A DNA stretch of 61,913 nucleotides from Verrucomicrobiota bacterium (GTDB lineage Bacteria > Verrucomicrobiota > Verrucomicrobiia > Limisphaerales > SIBE01): contig VHDE01000017.1 in NCBI GenBank assembly GCA_016871515.1, forward strand, positions 1-61,913. The letters are read 5' to 3'. Each line of letters begins with the position of its first letter. The first letter of the stretch is position 1. This document shows positions 45,970 through 55,738 of the stretch, piece after piece. The notes under the pieces were generated by a model. That model did not search any database and had not been told where the DNA came from. It saw only the letters and a program-made list of their open reading frames with translations. The position numbers were made by a program, and so were the translations under genes.

Positions 45970-47190
45970 CTAGCGGAAGATCCGTTCGCCGCCGCGCGAC
46001 TGATAAGGATCCACGCCGGGAATGAACCAGCGTTTCTTGCCGCGTGGTTTCGCTTCGAAGTCGTACTGGAAAAGGAGTCCGACTTGATTCGCGCCCCGTC
46101 TGTCATCCCGGATAGCATCGAAACCATGCCCGTAGACCAAGGTCATGAACCACGCGCCCGACGGCGAAATATAACTGATCCCGCCGCCGACGCCGGTGTG
46201 CCACTTGCCGAGTTGTTTTAATCCTTCGACGTATTCGACGGGACCCGTTGCTCCGTACATAGTGAGCCGCCAGTTTTTGGATCGTACGAACGGAAAGGAA
46301 TACTCTCCATTCAGCAAGACAAAGCGTCTTGCTGAAATTTCCTGAAAATAATATCCGGGAAGACTGAGAGGAAAATCAGAGACGAAGGGCAGGAGGCCGC
46401 CGAGCCGATAGGAGCTGAAACGGTCCGCTTCAAAGCTGGTGCCTGCTGTCAGGCTGACTACAACCAATTGCTCAGTTTGATCAAAGGTGTACTTCAACAG
46501 GGCGCGCGTCCACAAAAGGTGGGACTGCGATTCGACGGCGCGGTCCCCGGCAAATCCATAGGGCCCAGACTGGCCTCGGAATTGTGTTTCGTGCCAGCCG
46601 GAGAGCTCCAAGGCCAGCGGCTCGGTCAAACTCGGTTCGAGTCCACCCAAGCGAATGCCCGTTCGAACGCTGAAAGAGGTCCGGTCGTCCGGAACCTCAA
46701 ATAATTCGTCCGTGTCGCCATCCGCGCGATAGTAGGATTGATGCAGCCGTCCTCTCGCGATTGCCCAACACGGCACGATTTGATCGGGATTGAACCGATG
46801 GTAAATGCTCACCGAAACTTCTCCGCCGTGTCCCGTGAATGACTCCCTGCGTCTGTACTCACCCCGCCGAATTTCCGAATAGGTATCGGCAAAGCCGCCG
46901 CCGGCGATACCAACCGCCAGATCGGTGTTGGGGCCGAGCAGTCGACTAAATCCAAAGTCGGCGTCTAGGTAAATGGGAGCGACAGCGAGCCGAAGAGTCA
47001 GGTTGCTCGAAAGGAAGTTGGGTTTGTTGTAATAGAAAAAACCATAACCAGCAATGGGGCCATGGCCTTCCAAGTATTGGTTGTACCCGAGCTGAACCAA
47101 ACGGCGCTTTTCGGGATCGATCTGTCCCGGGGTCGTGATCGGAGCGACAACGATTAAGAGAATCAGAAAAGCCCGCAGTCCGCGCAACAT
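45970..47190 (-). CDS. Outer-membrane beta-barrel-like protein
   Basis: A 406-residue protein with a signal peptide (LRAFLILLIVVAPITTPGQI). The rest is a series of amphipathic strands rich in Gly/Tyr/Phe: YGFFYYNKPNFLSSNLTLRL, GGEVSVSIYHRFN, QNLLWTRALLKYTFDQTEQL-like SHLLWTRALLKYTFD, EYSFPFVRSKNWRLTMYGAT and VGGGISYISPSGAWFMTLVY. It ends with LLFQYDFEAKPRGKKRWF. This pattern matches outer-membrane barrel proteins of the surface-antigen type; I do not recognise the family. ATG at 47190 is chosen because the signal peptide begins there; an upstream ATG at 47256 is possible. Confidence 0.75.
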   Translation of the reverse strand: MLRGLRAFLILLIVVAPITTPGQIDPEKRRLVQLGYNQYLEGHGPIAGYGFFYYNKPNFLSSNLTLRLAVAPIYLDADFGFSRLLGPNTDLAVGIAGGGFADTYSEIRRGEYRRRESFTGHGGEVSVSIYHRFNPDQIVPCWAIARGRLHQSYYRADGDTDELFEVPDDRTSFSVRTGIRLGGLEPSLTEPLALELSGWHETQFRGQSGPYGFAGDRAVESQSHLLWTRALLKYTFDQTEQLVVVSLTAGTSFEADRFSSYRLGGLLPFVSDFPLSLPGYYFQEISARRFVLLNGEYSFPFVRSKNWRLTMYGATGPVEYVEGLKQLGKWHTGVGGGISYISPSGAWFMTLVYGHGFDAIRDDRRGANQVGLLFQYDFEAKPRGKKRWFIPGVDPYQSRGGERIFR

Positions 47191-47560
47191 CACGGCGCTA
47201 AATATATCCGTGAGAGTCGTGTCATCAAGTTGATTCCCATTGTTCCATTGGGTCATTGATGATCGGCTGATGGGTTCGATTAAGCCCCGTGGGGTCAGCG
47301 AGCGCAGCGTTTACGCTGCTGAAACGTCCGCAAAGTCGAAACGTTCCGAAGCAAGTTTGAGCCCTTTGGCATTCAGTTCGGCGCCGCAAATTCTGCGCTC
47401 CTGATGGGCAGTTTTAGCTAATCACACCCTTCGGCGATGAGCCTTCTCGCAATCTGAATTAACCGCGCCTTGCTGGCTGATTCGACCCGCCATCGACAAG
47501 ATGAGGCACACTCCGCAATACACCATTGTGTTGTCAGAACCCGGCGCTATGCTGGCCGGC
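47191..47560. other. Divergent intergenic region without a supported gene
   Basis: About 370 bp between the barrel-protein gene (minus) and the glyoxalase gene (plus). It must hold both promoters but I cannot place -35/-10 boxes with confidence. No repeat or RNA gene is visible. Confidence 0.45.
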
Positions 47561-47965
47561 ATGACGATTGCCAAAAGACTGTTGCATACGCGTTACCGGG
47601 TCAACGATCTCGAACGGACCGTGAAATTCTACCGCGAGGTGCTCGGATTGCAGGAGACGCGGCGGCACAAATCACCGCGTGGCTCCGAATTGGTTTTTAT
47701 GAAGGCGCCCGAAAGTGAAGAACTGATTGAACTTTGTTGCTTTCCGAAGAGCGGCCCAGTTCAAGTGCAGCCGGACCTCACACACCTTGCCTTCGAAGTC
47801 GAGAGCTTGGAGGAATTTGGCAAGCATTTGGCCTCGCTCGGATATCAATACTCGGATGGTCCGCACATGAAGGAGGGCGGAGGAGGCATTGCGTTTGTCG
47901 ATGCGCCTGAAGGTTACGAAATTGAGTTAATTGAGGTTGAACCTTCTTGCTTAGACGATTCATGA
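47561..47965 (+). CDS. Lactoylglutathione lyase / glyoxalase I-like protein
   Basis: A 134-residue vicinal-oxygen-chelate protein. LLHTRYRVNDLERTVKFYRE, VLGLQETRRHKSPRGSELVF, LTHLAFEVESLEEFGKHLAS, GGIAFVDAPEGYEIELIE are the two babab modules with His and Glu metal ligands (LLHTRYRV, ELCC region, LTHLAFEV, YEIELIE). It isomerises the hemithioacetal of methylglyoxal or a related thiol adduct. ATG at 47561 is used because the conserved start is close to MTIAKRLLHTRYRV; an ATG at 47501 adds 20 non-conserved residues. Intact. Confidence 0.85.
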   Translation: MTIAKRLLHTRYRVNDLERTVKFYREVLGLQETRRHKSPRGSELVFMKAPESEELIELCCFPKSGPVQVQPDLTHLAFEVESLEEFGKHLASLGYQYSDGPHMKEGGGGIAFVDAPEGYEIELIEVEPSCLDDS

Positions 47966-48103
47966 TTCAGTCATATTCCACCTTCGTTCGATCGGGATTT
48001 TTTCTTGTCCGGACGCCCCTGCAGGGCTACTCTCCAATCTGCGGTGAAAGAGCAAATTCCTATCAGTTCCTATCAGTCCCAGGAACGGAGGAATCCCCCG
48101 AAT

Positions 48104-48117
48104 CCCCCGAACGGGGG
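48104..48117. repeat. CCCCCG-AA-CGGGGG hairpin, copy 1
   Basis: A perfect palindrome with six-base arms and a two-base loop. The flanked unit TCCCCCGAACGGGGGATTG recurs identically at 56.37 kb. It lies 95 bases upstream of the discoidin-repeat gene. Confidence 0.75.
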
Positions 48118-48212
48118 ATTGTTACGCTTTACATTTCTTGCTACAAGTTCCGCAAGTCGTGTAAATGTCGAACCTACCCCCACTTAACCTCTGATCGCAC
48201 CGTTTTGTTTCT

Positions 48213-51200
48213 ATGCCCCCGATTCCCTCTCCCGGTCTGCCCCACCGCCGTCCTCGACGCTCTGAACGGCCATTTTTAAAACTCCCGCGCCGCCTTCTAC
48301 CGCGATGCATCATCGCCAGCCTCCTCAGCGTTGGGTTTTCCCAAGCCACCAGAGCTCAGAGTGATCGTGTCGTGATTGCTGCGCAGGCGGGCTATGCCAT
48401 CATCTGGGACGGTAACAACGGAGGTTTCAGCGGTCCCGAACCGGGCGCCAAGGCGCCAGAAAATCTAGCGCTCGCGACCAAAGGGGTCACGCCATTCGGA
48501 AGCACGGCTTTTCTTCCAGGCGGAATTCATGATTTTATCAACGTCAATGATGGATTTTACGGGAATAGCTCGAGTTGGATTTCGGATTTCAGAATTCCCG
48601 ACAAAAACCCTTTCATCGGTTTGAATTTCGGAAAATCAATTTCGATCAGCAGCGTCGCCTGGTCGCGCGATAATGGTGATAACTCGGAGCGGACTCCGCC
48701 CGGTCCTTTCACCGACCGCGCGGTGGGGACTTATACCTTGCAAGTCACGAGTGTTGCGAATCCTGGCGCTGACACTGCCGATACGGGCGATGCCGGGACC
48801 GGCTGGGCCACGATTGGGACCGTTCAATACAAAGACGGCGCAGACAGTCTTTTTTTCAGCGCTTACCTTCGGCACCGTTTCAATGTCTCGAAAGGCGGCA
48901 ATTCCATCCCGGCCACCGGCCTGCGCATCAAAGTTTCAGACGCCGGCATCGACATCGATGAGATCGAAGTGAATCCTCCGGCCGATCCGACTCCGCCTAT
49001 TTCAAGCTTCATCGTTATTACGAATGCGCCGGGCTTTTCCATCAATTGGAATGGAAACGACGGCAAATTCTACGATACGAACTCGCCCGCGCGCGCGCCC
49101 GCAAACCGTGCCTCGGCCAGCGCTGGGACGAAGGCATTCGGCAGCAGCGAATTTGGCGTGGGCATTCACCTCATCAATAACGTCAATGACGGGCTTTATG
49201 GGAACAACCACAGTTGGATTTCCAAGTTTTCCGCTCCCGCGGACGCCAATCCTTTTATCGGCCTGAATTTCGGCGAGAAGATTGAGATTAAGAACATCGG
49301 TTGGAGCCGGGATAATGGAGATAACGCGGACTGCTGCGGTGGTCAATTGAGTGATCGTGCGCTCGGCGTTTACACGTTGCAGGTCACCCGAGCGGCCAAT
49401 CCCGGCAAAGACACGGCCGAGACTGGGGACTCGGCCACGGGCTGGGCCACCCTGGGCGCGATTCATTACAAGAGCGCGGGCACGCCTTTCCGGCCTCATC
49501 TCAGGCACCTTTACAATGTGGCCCAAGGTGACAGTCCCATCCTGGCTACAGGCCTGCGCATTAAAGTGTCCGACCCTGGAATCGCCATCGATGAGATTGA
49601 AGTCAATGTAAATGCCGGTCTCCAAGCGCTTTCAGACGGTCTGGTGACGATTGGGAGTGAGTCGGGCTACTCCATTACCTGGGATGGCAATGATGGCGAT
49701 TTTTTCAGTCCGAATCCCGGGGCCAGCGCGCCAGCCAATGCCGCCCTCGCGACCGGTGGCGCGAAGGCCTTTGGCAGCGGCCAACTGTTTGCCGATGGCT
49801 CCATTCACGATATCGACAATGTGATCGACGGGCTTTACGGCAATAGCAAAAGCTGGATTCCCGGCGCGCAGCAAGTCGATCCCAGTGTGGCCCCTGGCGG
49901 CGAAGCTTTCATCGGAGTTGACTTTGGCAAAGCAATTCCCATCACCACGATTGCGTGGGGCCGAGACAACGGAAACAACCCGGGCGATTGCTGTGGCGGC
50001 CAACTGAGGGATCGTTGGCAAGGAATCTATACGCTCCAAGTGACGACTGCCGCCAATCCCGGGGCCGGCACCGCCGAAACGGGTGACGCGGCGACGGGCT
50101 GGGCGACGATTGGAGCGGTCGAGTACAGTGGACAGGCAGCGCCGGATTTCAATCCGTGGCTGAGGCACCGCTACAGCGTGGCGAAGGGGGGCAATCCGAT
50201 TCAGGCGACTGGCTTGCGCATCAAAGTTTCGAGTGAAGCGACTTGCATCGATGAGATCGAAGTCAATCCGTCCGGCGTGCCGCGGCCGGCGATGGTTATT
50301 CAAAAGGCCGCCGGATACTCGATCTCGTGGAATGGGAACAATGGCAAGTTCTACGACACCAATTCGCCAGCCCGAGCTCCCCAAAGCCCGGCCCTGGCCA
50401 GTCAAGGCGCCTCGGCTTTTGGCAGCAGCGAGTTTGGCGCTGGAGTTCACCGCATCGCTCATATCAATGATGGGTTTTACGGCAACAGTCATAGTTGGAT
50501 CGCCAAATTCAATCCGCCAGCCGACACCAATCCCTTCATCGGATTGAATTTCGGCAAGACGATACAGCTCCGAAGTATTGCGTGGAGTCGAGACAACGGA
50601 GACAACGCCGGCGACTGTTGCGGAGGGCAGTTGGCCGATCGCGCGCTGGGAATCTACACGCTGCAGGTGACCACGGTCGCCAATCCCGGTGTTGCCACAG
50701 CCGAAACCGATAATCCGGCTAGTGGCTGGGTTACTATCGGCTCTATCGAGTACACCGGCGAAAAAGACGCTCGCTTCACCCCGTATCTGCGACACAAGTT
50801 TGAGGTCAACGCCGGAGGCAATCCGATCCCCGCGACCGGGCTCAGAATCAAAGTATCCGACCCGAACCTCGCGATTGATGAAATCGACGTCAACGTGAGT
50901 TTGGCCGACGAGGGGGATGTGCTGGAAATCAAACGCCAGCCGGGCTACTCGATCACTTGGGACGGGAACGACGGCGATTTTTACAGTGAAGCCGAGGGCG
51001 CCGCCGCGCCGGACAATCTGGCCCTGGCCAGCAAGGGAGTGACGGCATTCGGAACGACCGAATATGACGGAGGCGGTATTCACCTCATCGCCAATGTCAA
51101 TGATGGTCTCTACGGCAACAGCAAGAGTTGGATTGCTGATTTCCGCATTCCGGATCCCAAGCCTTCCATCGGACTGAACTTTGGGAAGGCGCTTTCCATT

Positions 51201-51722
51201 GGCGGCATTGCTTGGGGCAGGGACAACGGGAATAATCCGGGAGATTGTTGTGGTGGACAGTTGAGGGATCGATGGGGGGGCATTTACACCTTGCAGGTGA
51301 CCACGGCGATGAATCCCGGCGTGGACACACCCGAAACCGGGAATCCGGCGACCGGCTGGGCAACCGTAGGAACTGTCGAATACAAAGCCGCCTCGCCTCC
51401 CGAATTCGAACCCTGGCTGCGGCATCGCTTCGACGTGTCGGCGAATGGAAATCCCATTCAAGCGACCGGAGTCCGGTTCAAGACTTCCGACGTCGGAATC
51501 TGCATCGACGAGATCGAGGTGTTCGCGGGCGCTCCGGTGCGGCCGACGCTCGCCGTTCAAAGGCAGGGCAGCAATCTCGTCATCACATGGAACGGCTCAG
51601 GGGCCCTGCAATCGGCTGACGCCGTGACTGGGCCTTGGGCTGATGTCGCTGGGGCCACCGCGAGCCCCGGGACAGTTTCAATTGGGGTGGGCGGGCTGAA
51701 GTTCTATCGGGTGCGGCAATGA
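48213..51722 (+). CDS. Large secreted protein with five discoidin-like repeats
   Basis: A 1169-residue protein. After an Arg/Pro-rich start a hydrophobic segment (CIIASLLSVGFSQATRAQSD) acts as signal. Five units of about 210-217 residues begin near residues 53, 267, 477, 694 and 903. Each has the pattern GYSITWDGNDG, ALAS-G...AFGS, INVNDGFYGNSHSWI, PFIGLNFGK, W(S/G)RDNGDN, YTLQVT-ANPG, GWATIG and ends RIKVSD-IDEIEVN. Units 2 to 5 have GDCCGGQL or ADCCGGQL. The order matches the F5/8 type C (discoidin) fold, ending with the EIEV strand. The last 60 residues (VITWNGSGALQSADAVTGPW, FYRVRQ) are a C-terminal module common in this phylum's secreted proteins. Presumed multivalent glycan or surface ligand binding; no catalytic domain seen. 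Intact. Confidence 0.8.
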   Translation: MPPIPSPGLPHRRPRRSERPFLKLPRRLLPRCIIASLLSVGFSQATRAQSDRVVIAAQAGYAIIWDGNNGGFSGPEPGAKAPENLALATKGVTPFGSTAFLPGGIHDFINVNDGFYGNSSSWISDFRIPDKNPFIGLNFGKSISISSVAWSRDNGDNSERTPPGPFTDRAVGTYTLQVTSVANPGADTADTGDAGTGWATIGTVQYKDGADSLFFSAYLRHRFNVSKGGNSIPATGLRIKVSDAGIDIDEIEVNPPADPTPPISSFIVITNAPGFSINWNGNDGKFYDTNSPARAPANRASASAGTKAFGSSEFGVGIHLINNVNDGLYGNNHSWISKFSAPADANPFIGLNFGEKIEIKNIGWSRDNGDNADCCGGQLSDRALGVYTLQVTRAANPGKDTAETGDSATGWATLGAIHYKSAGTPFRPHLRHLYNVAQGDSPILATGLRIKVSDPGIAIDEIEVNVNAGLQALSDGLVTIGSESGYSITWDGNDGDFFSPNPGASAPANAALATGGAKAFGSGQLFADGSIHDIDNVIDGLYGNSKSWIPGAQQVDPSVAPGGEAFIGVDFGKAIPITTIAWGRDNGNNPGDCCGGQLRDRWQGIYTLQVTTAANPGAGTAETGDAATGWATIGAVEYSGQAAPDFNPWLRHRYSVAKGGNPIQATGLRIKVSSEATCIDEIEVNPSGVPRPAMVIQKAAGYSISWNGNNGKFYDTNSPARAPQSPALASQGASAFGSSEFGAGVHRIAHINDGFYGNSHSWIAKFNPPADTNPFIGLNFGKTIQLRSIAWSRDNGDNAGDCCGGQLADRALGIYTLQVTTVANPGVATAETDNPASGWVTIGSIEYTGEKDARFTPYLRHKFEVNAGGNPIPATGLRIKVSDPNLAIDEIDVNVSLADEGDVLEIKRQPGYSITWDGNDGDFYSEAEGAAAPDNLALASKGVTAFGTTEYDGGGIHLIANVNDGLYGNSKSWIADFRIPDPKPSIGLNFGKALSIGGIAWGRDNGNNPGDCCGGQLRDRWGGIYTLQVTTAMNPGVDTPETGNPATGWATVGTVEYKAASPPEFEPWLRHRFDVSANGNPIQATGVRFKTSDVGICIDEIEVFAGAPVRPTLAVQRQGSNLVITWNGSGALQSADAVTGPWADVAGATASPGTVSIGVGGLKFYRVRQ

Positions 51723-52039
51723 GTGCCCTGAGCAACCTCCAGCTTTGCAGAAGGACTCGCAAAGTCCGACGGTTGTGAGAAGGTTGTGGGCCAGTGGATG
51801 TGGCGAGAAGCTCTCCCTCACCCCGGCCCTCTCCCGCCGGGCGAGGGAGGATCGTTTTGCGCCTGTTGGACAAAACCAGGGGCCGAGTGGAGCGGGCGGC
51901 GCAACCATAGAAGCGAAGTATGGCTGGGGATTCCCTCGCCCATCCGGAGTGACGATGGTGACGATGGCCGCAACGGGGAATTTCGACTCGACGGAGCCGC
52001 GCTCAAGCTTTCAAATCACTCCCCGAAGCTCTCACGCTC
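51723..52039. repeat. Intergenic region with a REP-like hairpin (51813-51849)
   Basis: The 317-bp gap contains CTCCCTCACCCCGGC at 51813-51827 and its near inverse ending GCGAGGGAG at 51849, separated by CCTCTCC. This is a widespread REP-type palindrome. The rest is spacer; a longer reading frame over it is a shadow of the downstream kinase gene. Confidence 0.65.
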
Positions 52040-55000
52040 ATGCTCGCTGCCCATCGACACCGGAAGAAATGGTCGAGTGCTCGAGGAACTTTATTCCTCG
52101 CCCTGTTCTGGGTTGGTCTGGCTTTGGATGGCATGCCACCTGTCTTTTCGGCGGCGCTGGAATCGAAGAGTGGCAGCGCGAACGGATTCCTCTCGCAAAC
52201 CAACGCAAGCAGTGCGGGATCGAATTCAGCAACGACGCTCCGACCGCCCGTCCATCCGCGACGCAACGTGGATGAGTTCTCCGCCGTCCGGGCAAAGTTT
52301 GTGCGCTTCACGATTTTCAAGACAAACCGGGGCGAGCCTTGCCTGGACGAGTTGGAGATTTTCACTGCGGATGCGGAGCCGCGCAACGTCGCCCTGGCCA
52401 GCGCCGGCGCCAAAGTCACTGTCTCGGGAACCTTGGCTGGTTACAGAATTCACAAGAGCGAGCATCTCAACGACGGCTTTTACGGCAATGGCCGCAGTTG
52501 GATTTCGGGCGAATCGGGCCGAGGCTGGGTGGTGGTCGAGCTGCCGGCGCTCGAAACCATTAACAAAGTGGTTTGGGGTCGAGACCGCGAAGGCAAGTTC
52601 ATCGACCGCCTGGTCACCGAATATAAAACCGAAGTCGCATCGGACGCGCTTGATTGGAGGCTCGTGGCCTCTTCCGCCGATCGGAGGCCGCTGAAAATGG
52701 GCGCGGAGTATTCCGGGGAGAATCCGGGGCAACGCTTAACCGTAAATCGTTTCGCTCCCGTCGGCACGACGCTTTCGCCGGATGACTCCGTGTCCGTCCC
52801 CGGCGAATACACGATCAACGTCTGGCAAACTGAGAACGGACTTCCGAGCAACACGATTCGGGCCATAGTACAAACGCGGGATGGTTATCTGTGGCTCGGC
52901 ACGTTTAACGGTTTGGTTCGGTTCGACGGGTTTCGGTTTGTCGTTTTCGGAGAAGCCGAAGGTCTCCGCAATCCTCGCATCGTCTGCTTGCATGAAGATC
53001 ACGCCGGCACGCTCTGGATCGGAACCGAGGGAGGAGGCTTGATTGGTTGCCGAGACGGCCAGTTCACCGCTTACACGACCGCCGAAGGATTATCCAGCAA
53101 CGGAGTGCTCTCCATCACCGAAGATCGCGAGAGGAACTTGTGGGTGGGGACAGCGGCGGGCTTGGACTGTCTGCGCAATGGGAAATTCGTCCGCGACAGC
53201 AACCACTTCGGAACCGCCGCGCGCGCTGTGTATCGGGTCATGGCCGACCGTGCGGCAAATCTTTGGGTGATCACCTCCCGCCTTCGTCTCTTGAAGGATG
53301 GCCGCGAAATAGCCCCGCCTTTTGAAGGCGAGCCGGCCAGTTTTACGTCCCTGTACTCCATTCACGAAGGATTCTCCGGCAGCGTCTGGGTCGGCGGTGC
53401 GAACGGCTACGTGGCGCGATTGAAGGATGGGCAAGTGACAGCCTTCGGCAAGGAACACGGCTTGTTGCCCGACCTGGTTTGGGAGATTTTCGAGGCCCGC
53501 AATGGCGATGTTTGGGTGGGAACTGCGTCCGGCGGGCTCAACCGGCTGCGCGCCGGAAAGTTCACTGCTTTTACGACTCAAGAAGGTTTGTCGAACAATT
53601 CCGTGAGTTCCATCTGCGAAGACAAGGAAGGGAACATTTGGGTGGGGACCAACGGCGGTGGGTTGATCCGGCTCAAGGCGAAAACGCTTTCCACGTTCAC
53701 GACGCGCAGCGGGCTCTCGCATGACGTGGTGATGTCTCTGGCTGAGGATCACGAACATCAGATTTGGATCGGCTCGAACTGCGGGGGATTGAATCTTTGG
53801 CGTCACAACGCGGTGGCGCCTTTTCACATCAACTACCTGCTCGACAATGAATGCATCTGGTCGCTCTGCGCCGGACGGCCAGGCGTCCTTTGGATTGGCT
53901 CCTGGGGCGGCGGCTTGTTCCAGAAAACCGGGGACAAGATCGTCAATTACGGGAAAGCCGACGGGCTTTCCGACGACGTGATTCTCGCGCTTTGCGAGGA
54001 GGCGTCGGGCGGGCTCTGGATTGGCACTTACGCCGGCGGCTTGAATTACTTTCGCGACGGGCAGTTCGTCCATTACACGGCCAAAGAGGGATTATCCGCG
54101 AACTTTGTCACTGCGATCATCGAAGAGCGTCCGGGGGCGATCTGGATAGGCACGAGCGGCGGCGGTTTGAACCGATTGGCCGACGGGAAGTTTTCGGCCT
54201 ATCGCCGTCAGGATGGGCTAGCCAGCGATTTTGTTCGGACGCTCCACCGTGACTCTGAGGGGAATCTTTGGATTGGCACGAGCGGCGGGCTTAGCCTTTT
54301 GAAAGGCGAACGCTGCTTCAGCATCACCACCCGCCACGGGCTGATTGATAACGTGATTTCGCAAATCCTCGAAGACAATCACGGCAACCTCTGGCTCGGC
54401 TCGAATGAGGGCATCAGCCGCGTCGAAAAGCGCGAGCTCCGTCACGTTGCCGAGCAGAAAATTCCCCGGGTGAATCCCGTCTCGTTCGGAAAAGCCGAAG
54501 GGATGGAAAGCCTCGAATGCACGGGTGGTTTTCATCCCGCAGGCCTGAAATCCAGCGACGGCACCCTGTGGTTTTCCACGGTCAAAGGCGTGGTGAGAGT
54601 GGACCCAAATCATGTCACCCTCAACGACGTGTTGCCGCCGGTGGTGATTGAGGAAATGTTGATTGACGGCAAGCCGGAGACGCGGGCGATCTCGAAGCCG
54701 AAATTACGCAGCTCAAATCCCGTCGTGCTTGCGCCGGGAGTGCAACGTGTGGAATTCCGCTATACTGCTCTCAGCTTTGTCGCCCCTGAGAAGATCAAGT
54801 TTAAGTACCGAATGGAAGGCTTGGACCAAACTTGGATTGAAGGGGGTGGGCGCCGCGCCGCGATCTATACCCATTTGCCGGCTGGTGATTATCATTTCAG
54901 AGTCGTGGCCAGCAATAATGACGGCATTTGGAATGAAACGGGCGCTTCGCTCCGGCTGACGATGCCGCCGCAGTTTTGGCAGACTTGGTGGTTCGTCGGG

Positions 55001-55738
55001 AGCGCGGCTCTTGCCACAGTGGGAATCGTCGGCGGGGCCGCCCGTTATATTGTCTTGCGCAAGGTCCGCACTCAATTGCTGCGGCTGGAACAGCAGCATG
55101 CTTTGGAAAAGGAACGCAGTCGAATCGCCCGGGACATTCACGACGATCTGGGCGCTGGCCTGACGCAAATCTCGCTGCTCAGCGACCTCGGCCAAAAGAA
55201 CAGCGGCAACCGGCAAGAAGTGGAGGCGAACTTTCGCCAAATCTCCACCAGGGCGGGAGAAATCGTTCAAGCGATGGACGCCATCGTCTGGGCCGTCAAT
55301 CCCAAGAACGACACGCTCGACAATCTGGCTAATTACCTTACGCAGTTCGCCAAAGATTTCCTGGACTGCACGCCGATCCGTTGCCGGATTGATGTTCCGC
55401 CGCTGTTGCCCGAAGTGGCGCTTTCCGCTGAAATCCGTCACAACGTTTTCCTGACCGTCAAAGAAGCTCTGAACAACATTGTCAAGCATTCAGGAGCGTC
55501 TGAGGTTTGGATTCGGGTCTCCGAGGAAACGGGCGCTTTTTCTATCACGATTCAAGACAACGGTCGCGGTTTTCATGTCCCGCAAATTTCTCAGTTCGCC
55601 TCGGGCCAGGGTTTGCGGAACATGAAAAAGCGGCTGGAAGAGATTGAGGGAAAGTTGGAGGTGGAAAGCCAGCCTGGCCAGGGGACCGCAGTCAAACTCG
55701 TCCTCCCGTTCATTCACCGCCTTGAATCCTGCCTCTAA
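52040..55738 (+). CDS. Sensor histidine kinase with discoidin-like domain and two-component propeller
   Basis: A 1232-residue intact sensor. An N-terminal signal anchor (GTLFLALFWVGLALDGM). Residues 80-220 form a discoidin-like domain ([50 protein letters not shown]). Residues 265-795 hold about a dozen Reg_prop propeller blades (TRDGYLWLGTFNGLVRFDGF and similar WIGT-GGGL repeats). About 904-964 is a Y_Y_Y domain (KYRMEGLDQTWIEGG, LPAGDYHFRVVASNNDG). A transmembrane helix lies at 979-1005. HisKA_3 has His1034 in IARDIHDDLGAGL; the ATPase has LTVKEALNNIVKHSGA and DNGRGFHV. It senses a periplasmic ligand and phosphorylates the LuxR-type regulator whose ATG overlaps its stop by one base. Confidence 0.92.
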   Translation: MLAAHRHRKKWSSARGTLFLALFWVGLALDGMPPVFSAALESKSGSANGFLSQTNASSAGSNSATTLRPPVHPRRNVDEFSAVRAKFVRFTIFKTNRGEPCLDELEIFTADAEPRNVALASAGAKVTVSGTLAGYRIHKSEHLNDGFYGNGRSWISGESGRGWVVVELPALETINKVVWGRDREGKFIDRLVTEYKTEVASDALDWRLVASSADRRPLKMGAEYSGENPGQRLTVNRFAPVGTTLSPDDSVSVPGEYTINVWQTENGLPSNTIRAIVQTRDGYLWLGTFNGLVRFDGFRFVVFGEAEGLRNPRIVCLHEDHAGTLWIGTEGGGLIGCRDGQFTAYTTAEGLSSNGVLSITEDRERNLWVGTAAGLDCLRNGKFVRDSNHFGTAARAVYRVMADRAANLWVITSRLRLLKDGREIAPPFEGEPASFTSLYSIHEGFSGSVWVGGANGYVARLKDGQVTAFGKEHGLLPDLVWEIFEARNGDVWVGTASGGLNRLRAGKFTAFTTQEGLSNNSVSSICEDKEGNIWVGTNGGGLIRLKAKTLSTFTTRSGLSHDVVMSLAEDHEHQIWIGSNCGGLNLWRHNAVAPFHINYLLDNECIWSLCAGRPGVLWIGSWGGGLFQKTGDKIVNYGKADGLSDDVILALCEEASGGLWIGTYAGGLNYFRDGQFVHYTAKEGLSANFVTAIIEERPGAIWIGTSGGGLNRLADGKFSAYRRQDGLASDFVRTLHRDSEGNLWIGTSGGLSLLKGERCFSITTRHGLIDNVISQILEDNHGNLWLGSNEGISRVEKRELRHVAEQKIPRVNPVSFGKAEGMESLECTGGFHPAGLKSSDGTLWFSTVKGVVRVDPNHVTLNDVLPPVVIEEMLIDGKPETRAISKPKLRSSNPVVLAPGVQRVEFRYTALSFVAPEKIKFKYRMEGLDQTWIEGGGRRAAIYTHLPAGDYHFRVVASNNDGIWNETGASLRLTMPPQFWQTWWFVGSAALATVGIVGGAARYIVLRKVRTQLLRLEQQHALEKERSRIARDIHDDLGAGLTQISLLSDLGQKNSGNRQEVEANFRQISTRAGEIVQAMDAIVWAVNPKNDTLDNLANYLTQFAKDFLDCTPIRCRIDVPPLLPEVALSAEIRHNVFLTVKEALNNIVKHSGASEVWIRVSEETGAFSITIQDNGRGFHVPQISQFASGQGLRNMKKRLEEIEGKLEVESQPGQGTAVKLVLPFIHRLESCL

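Noticed and set aside
49632..51560. Long minus-strand frame (642 residues) opposite the discoidin repeat protein
   Set aside because: It mirrors the tandem repeats of the sense gene and shows no independent motif or signal; GC-rich third positions make such shadows common.
48213..51722. CRISPR-like regular repeats
   Set aside because: The periodicity is about 640 bp and coding; there are no short direct repeats with equal unique spacers anywhere in the window.
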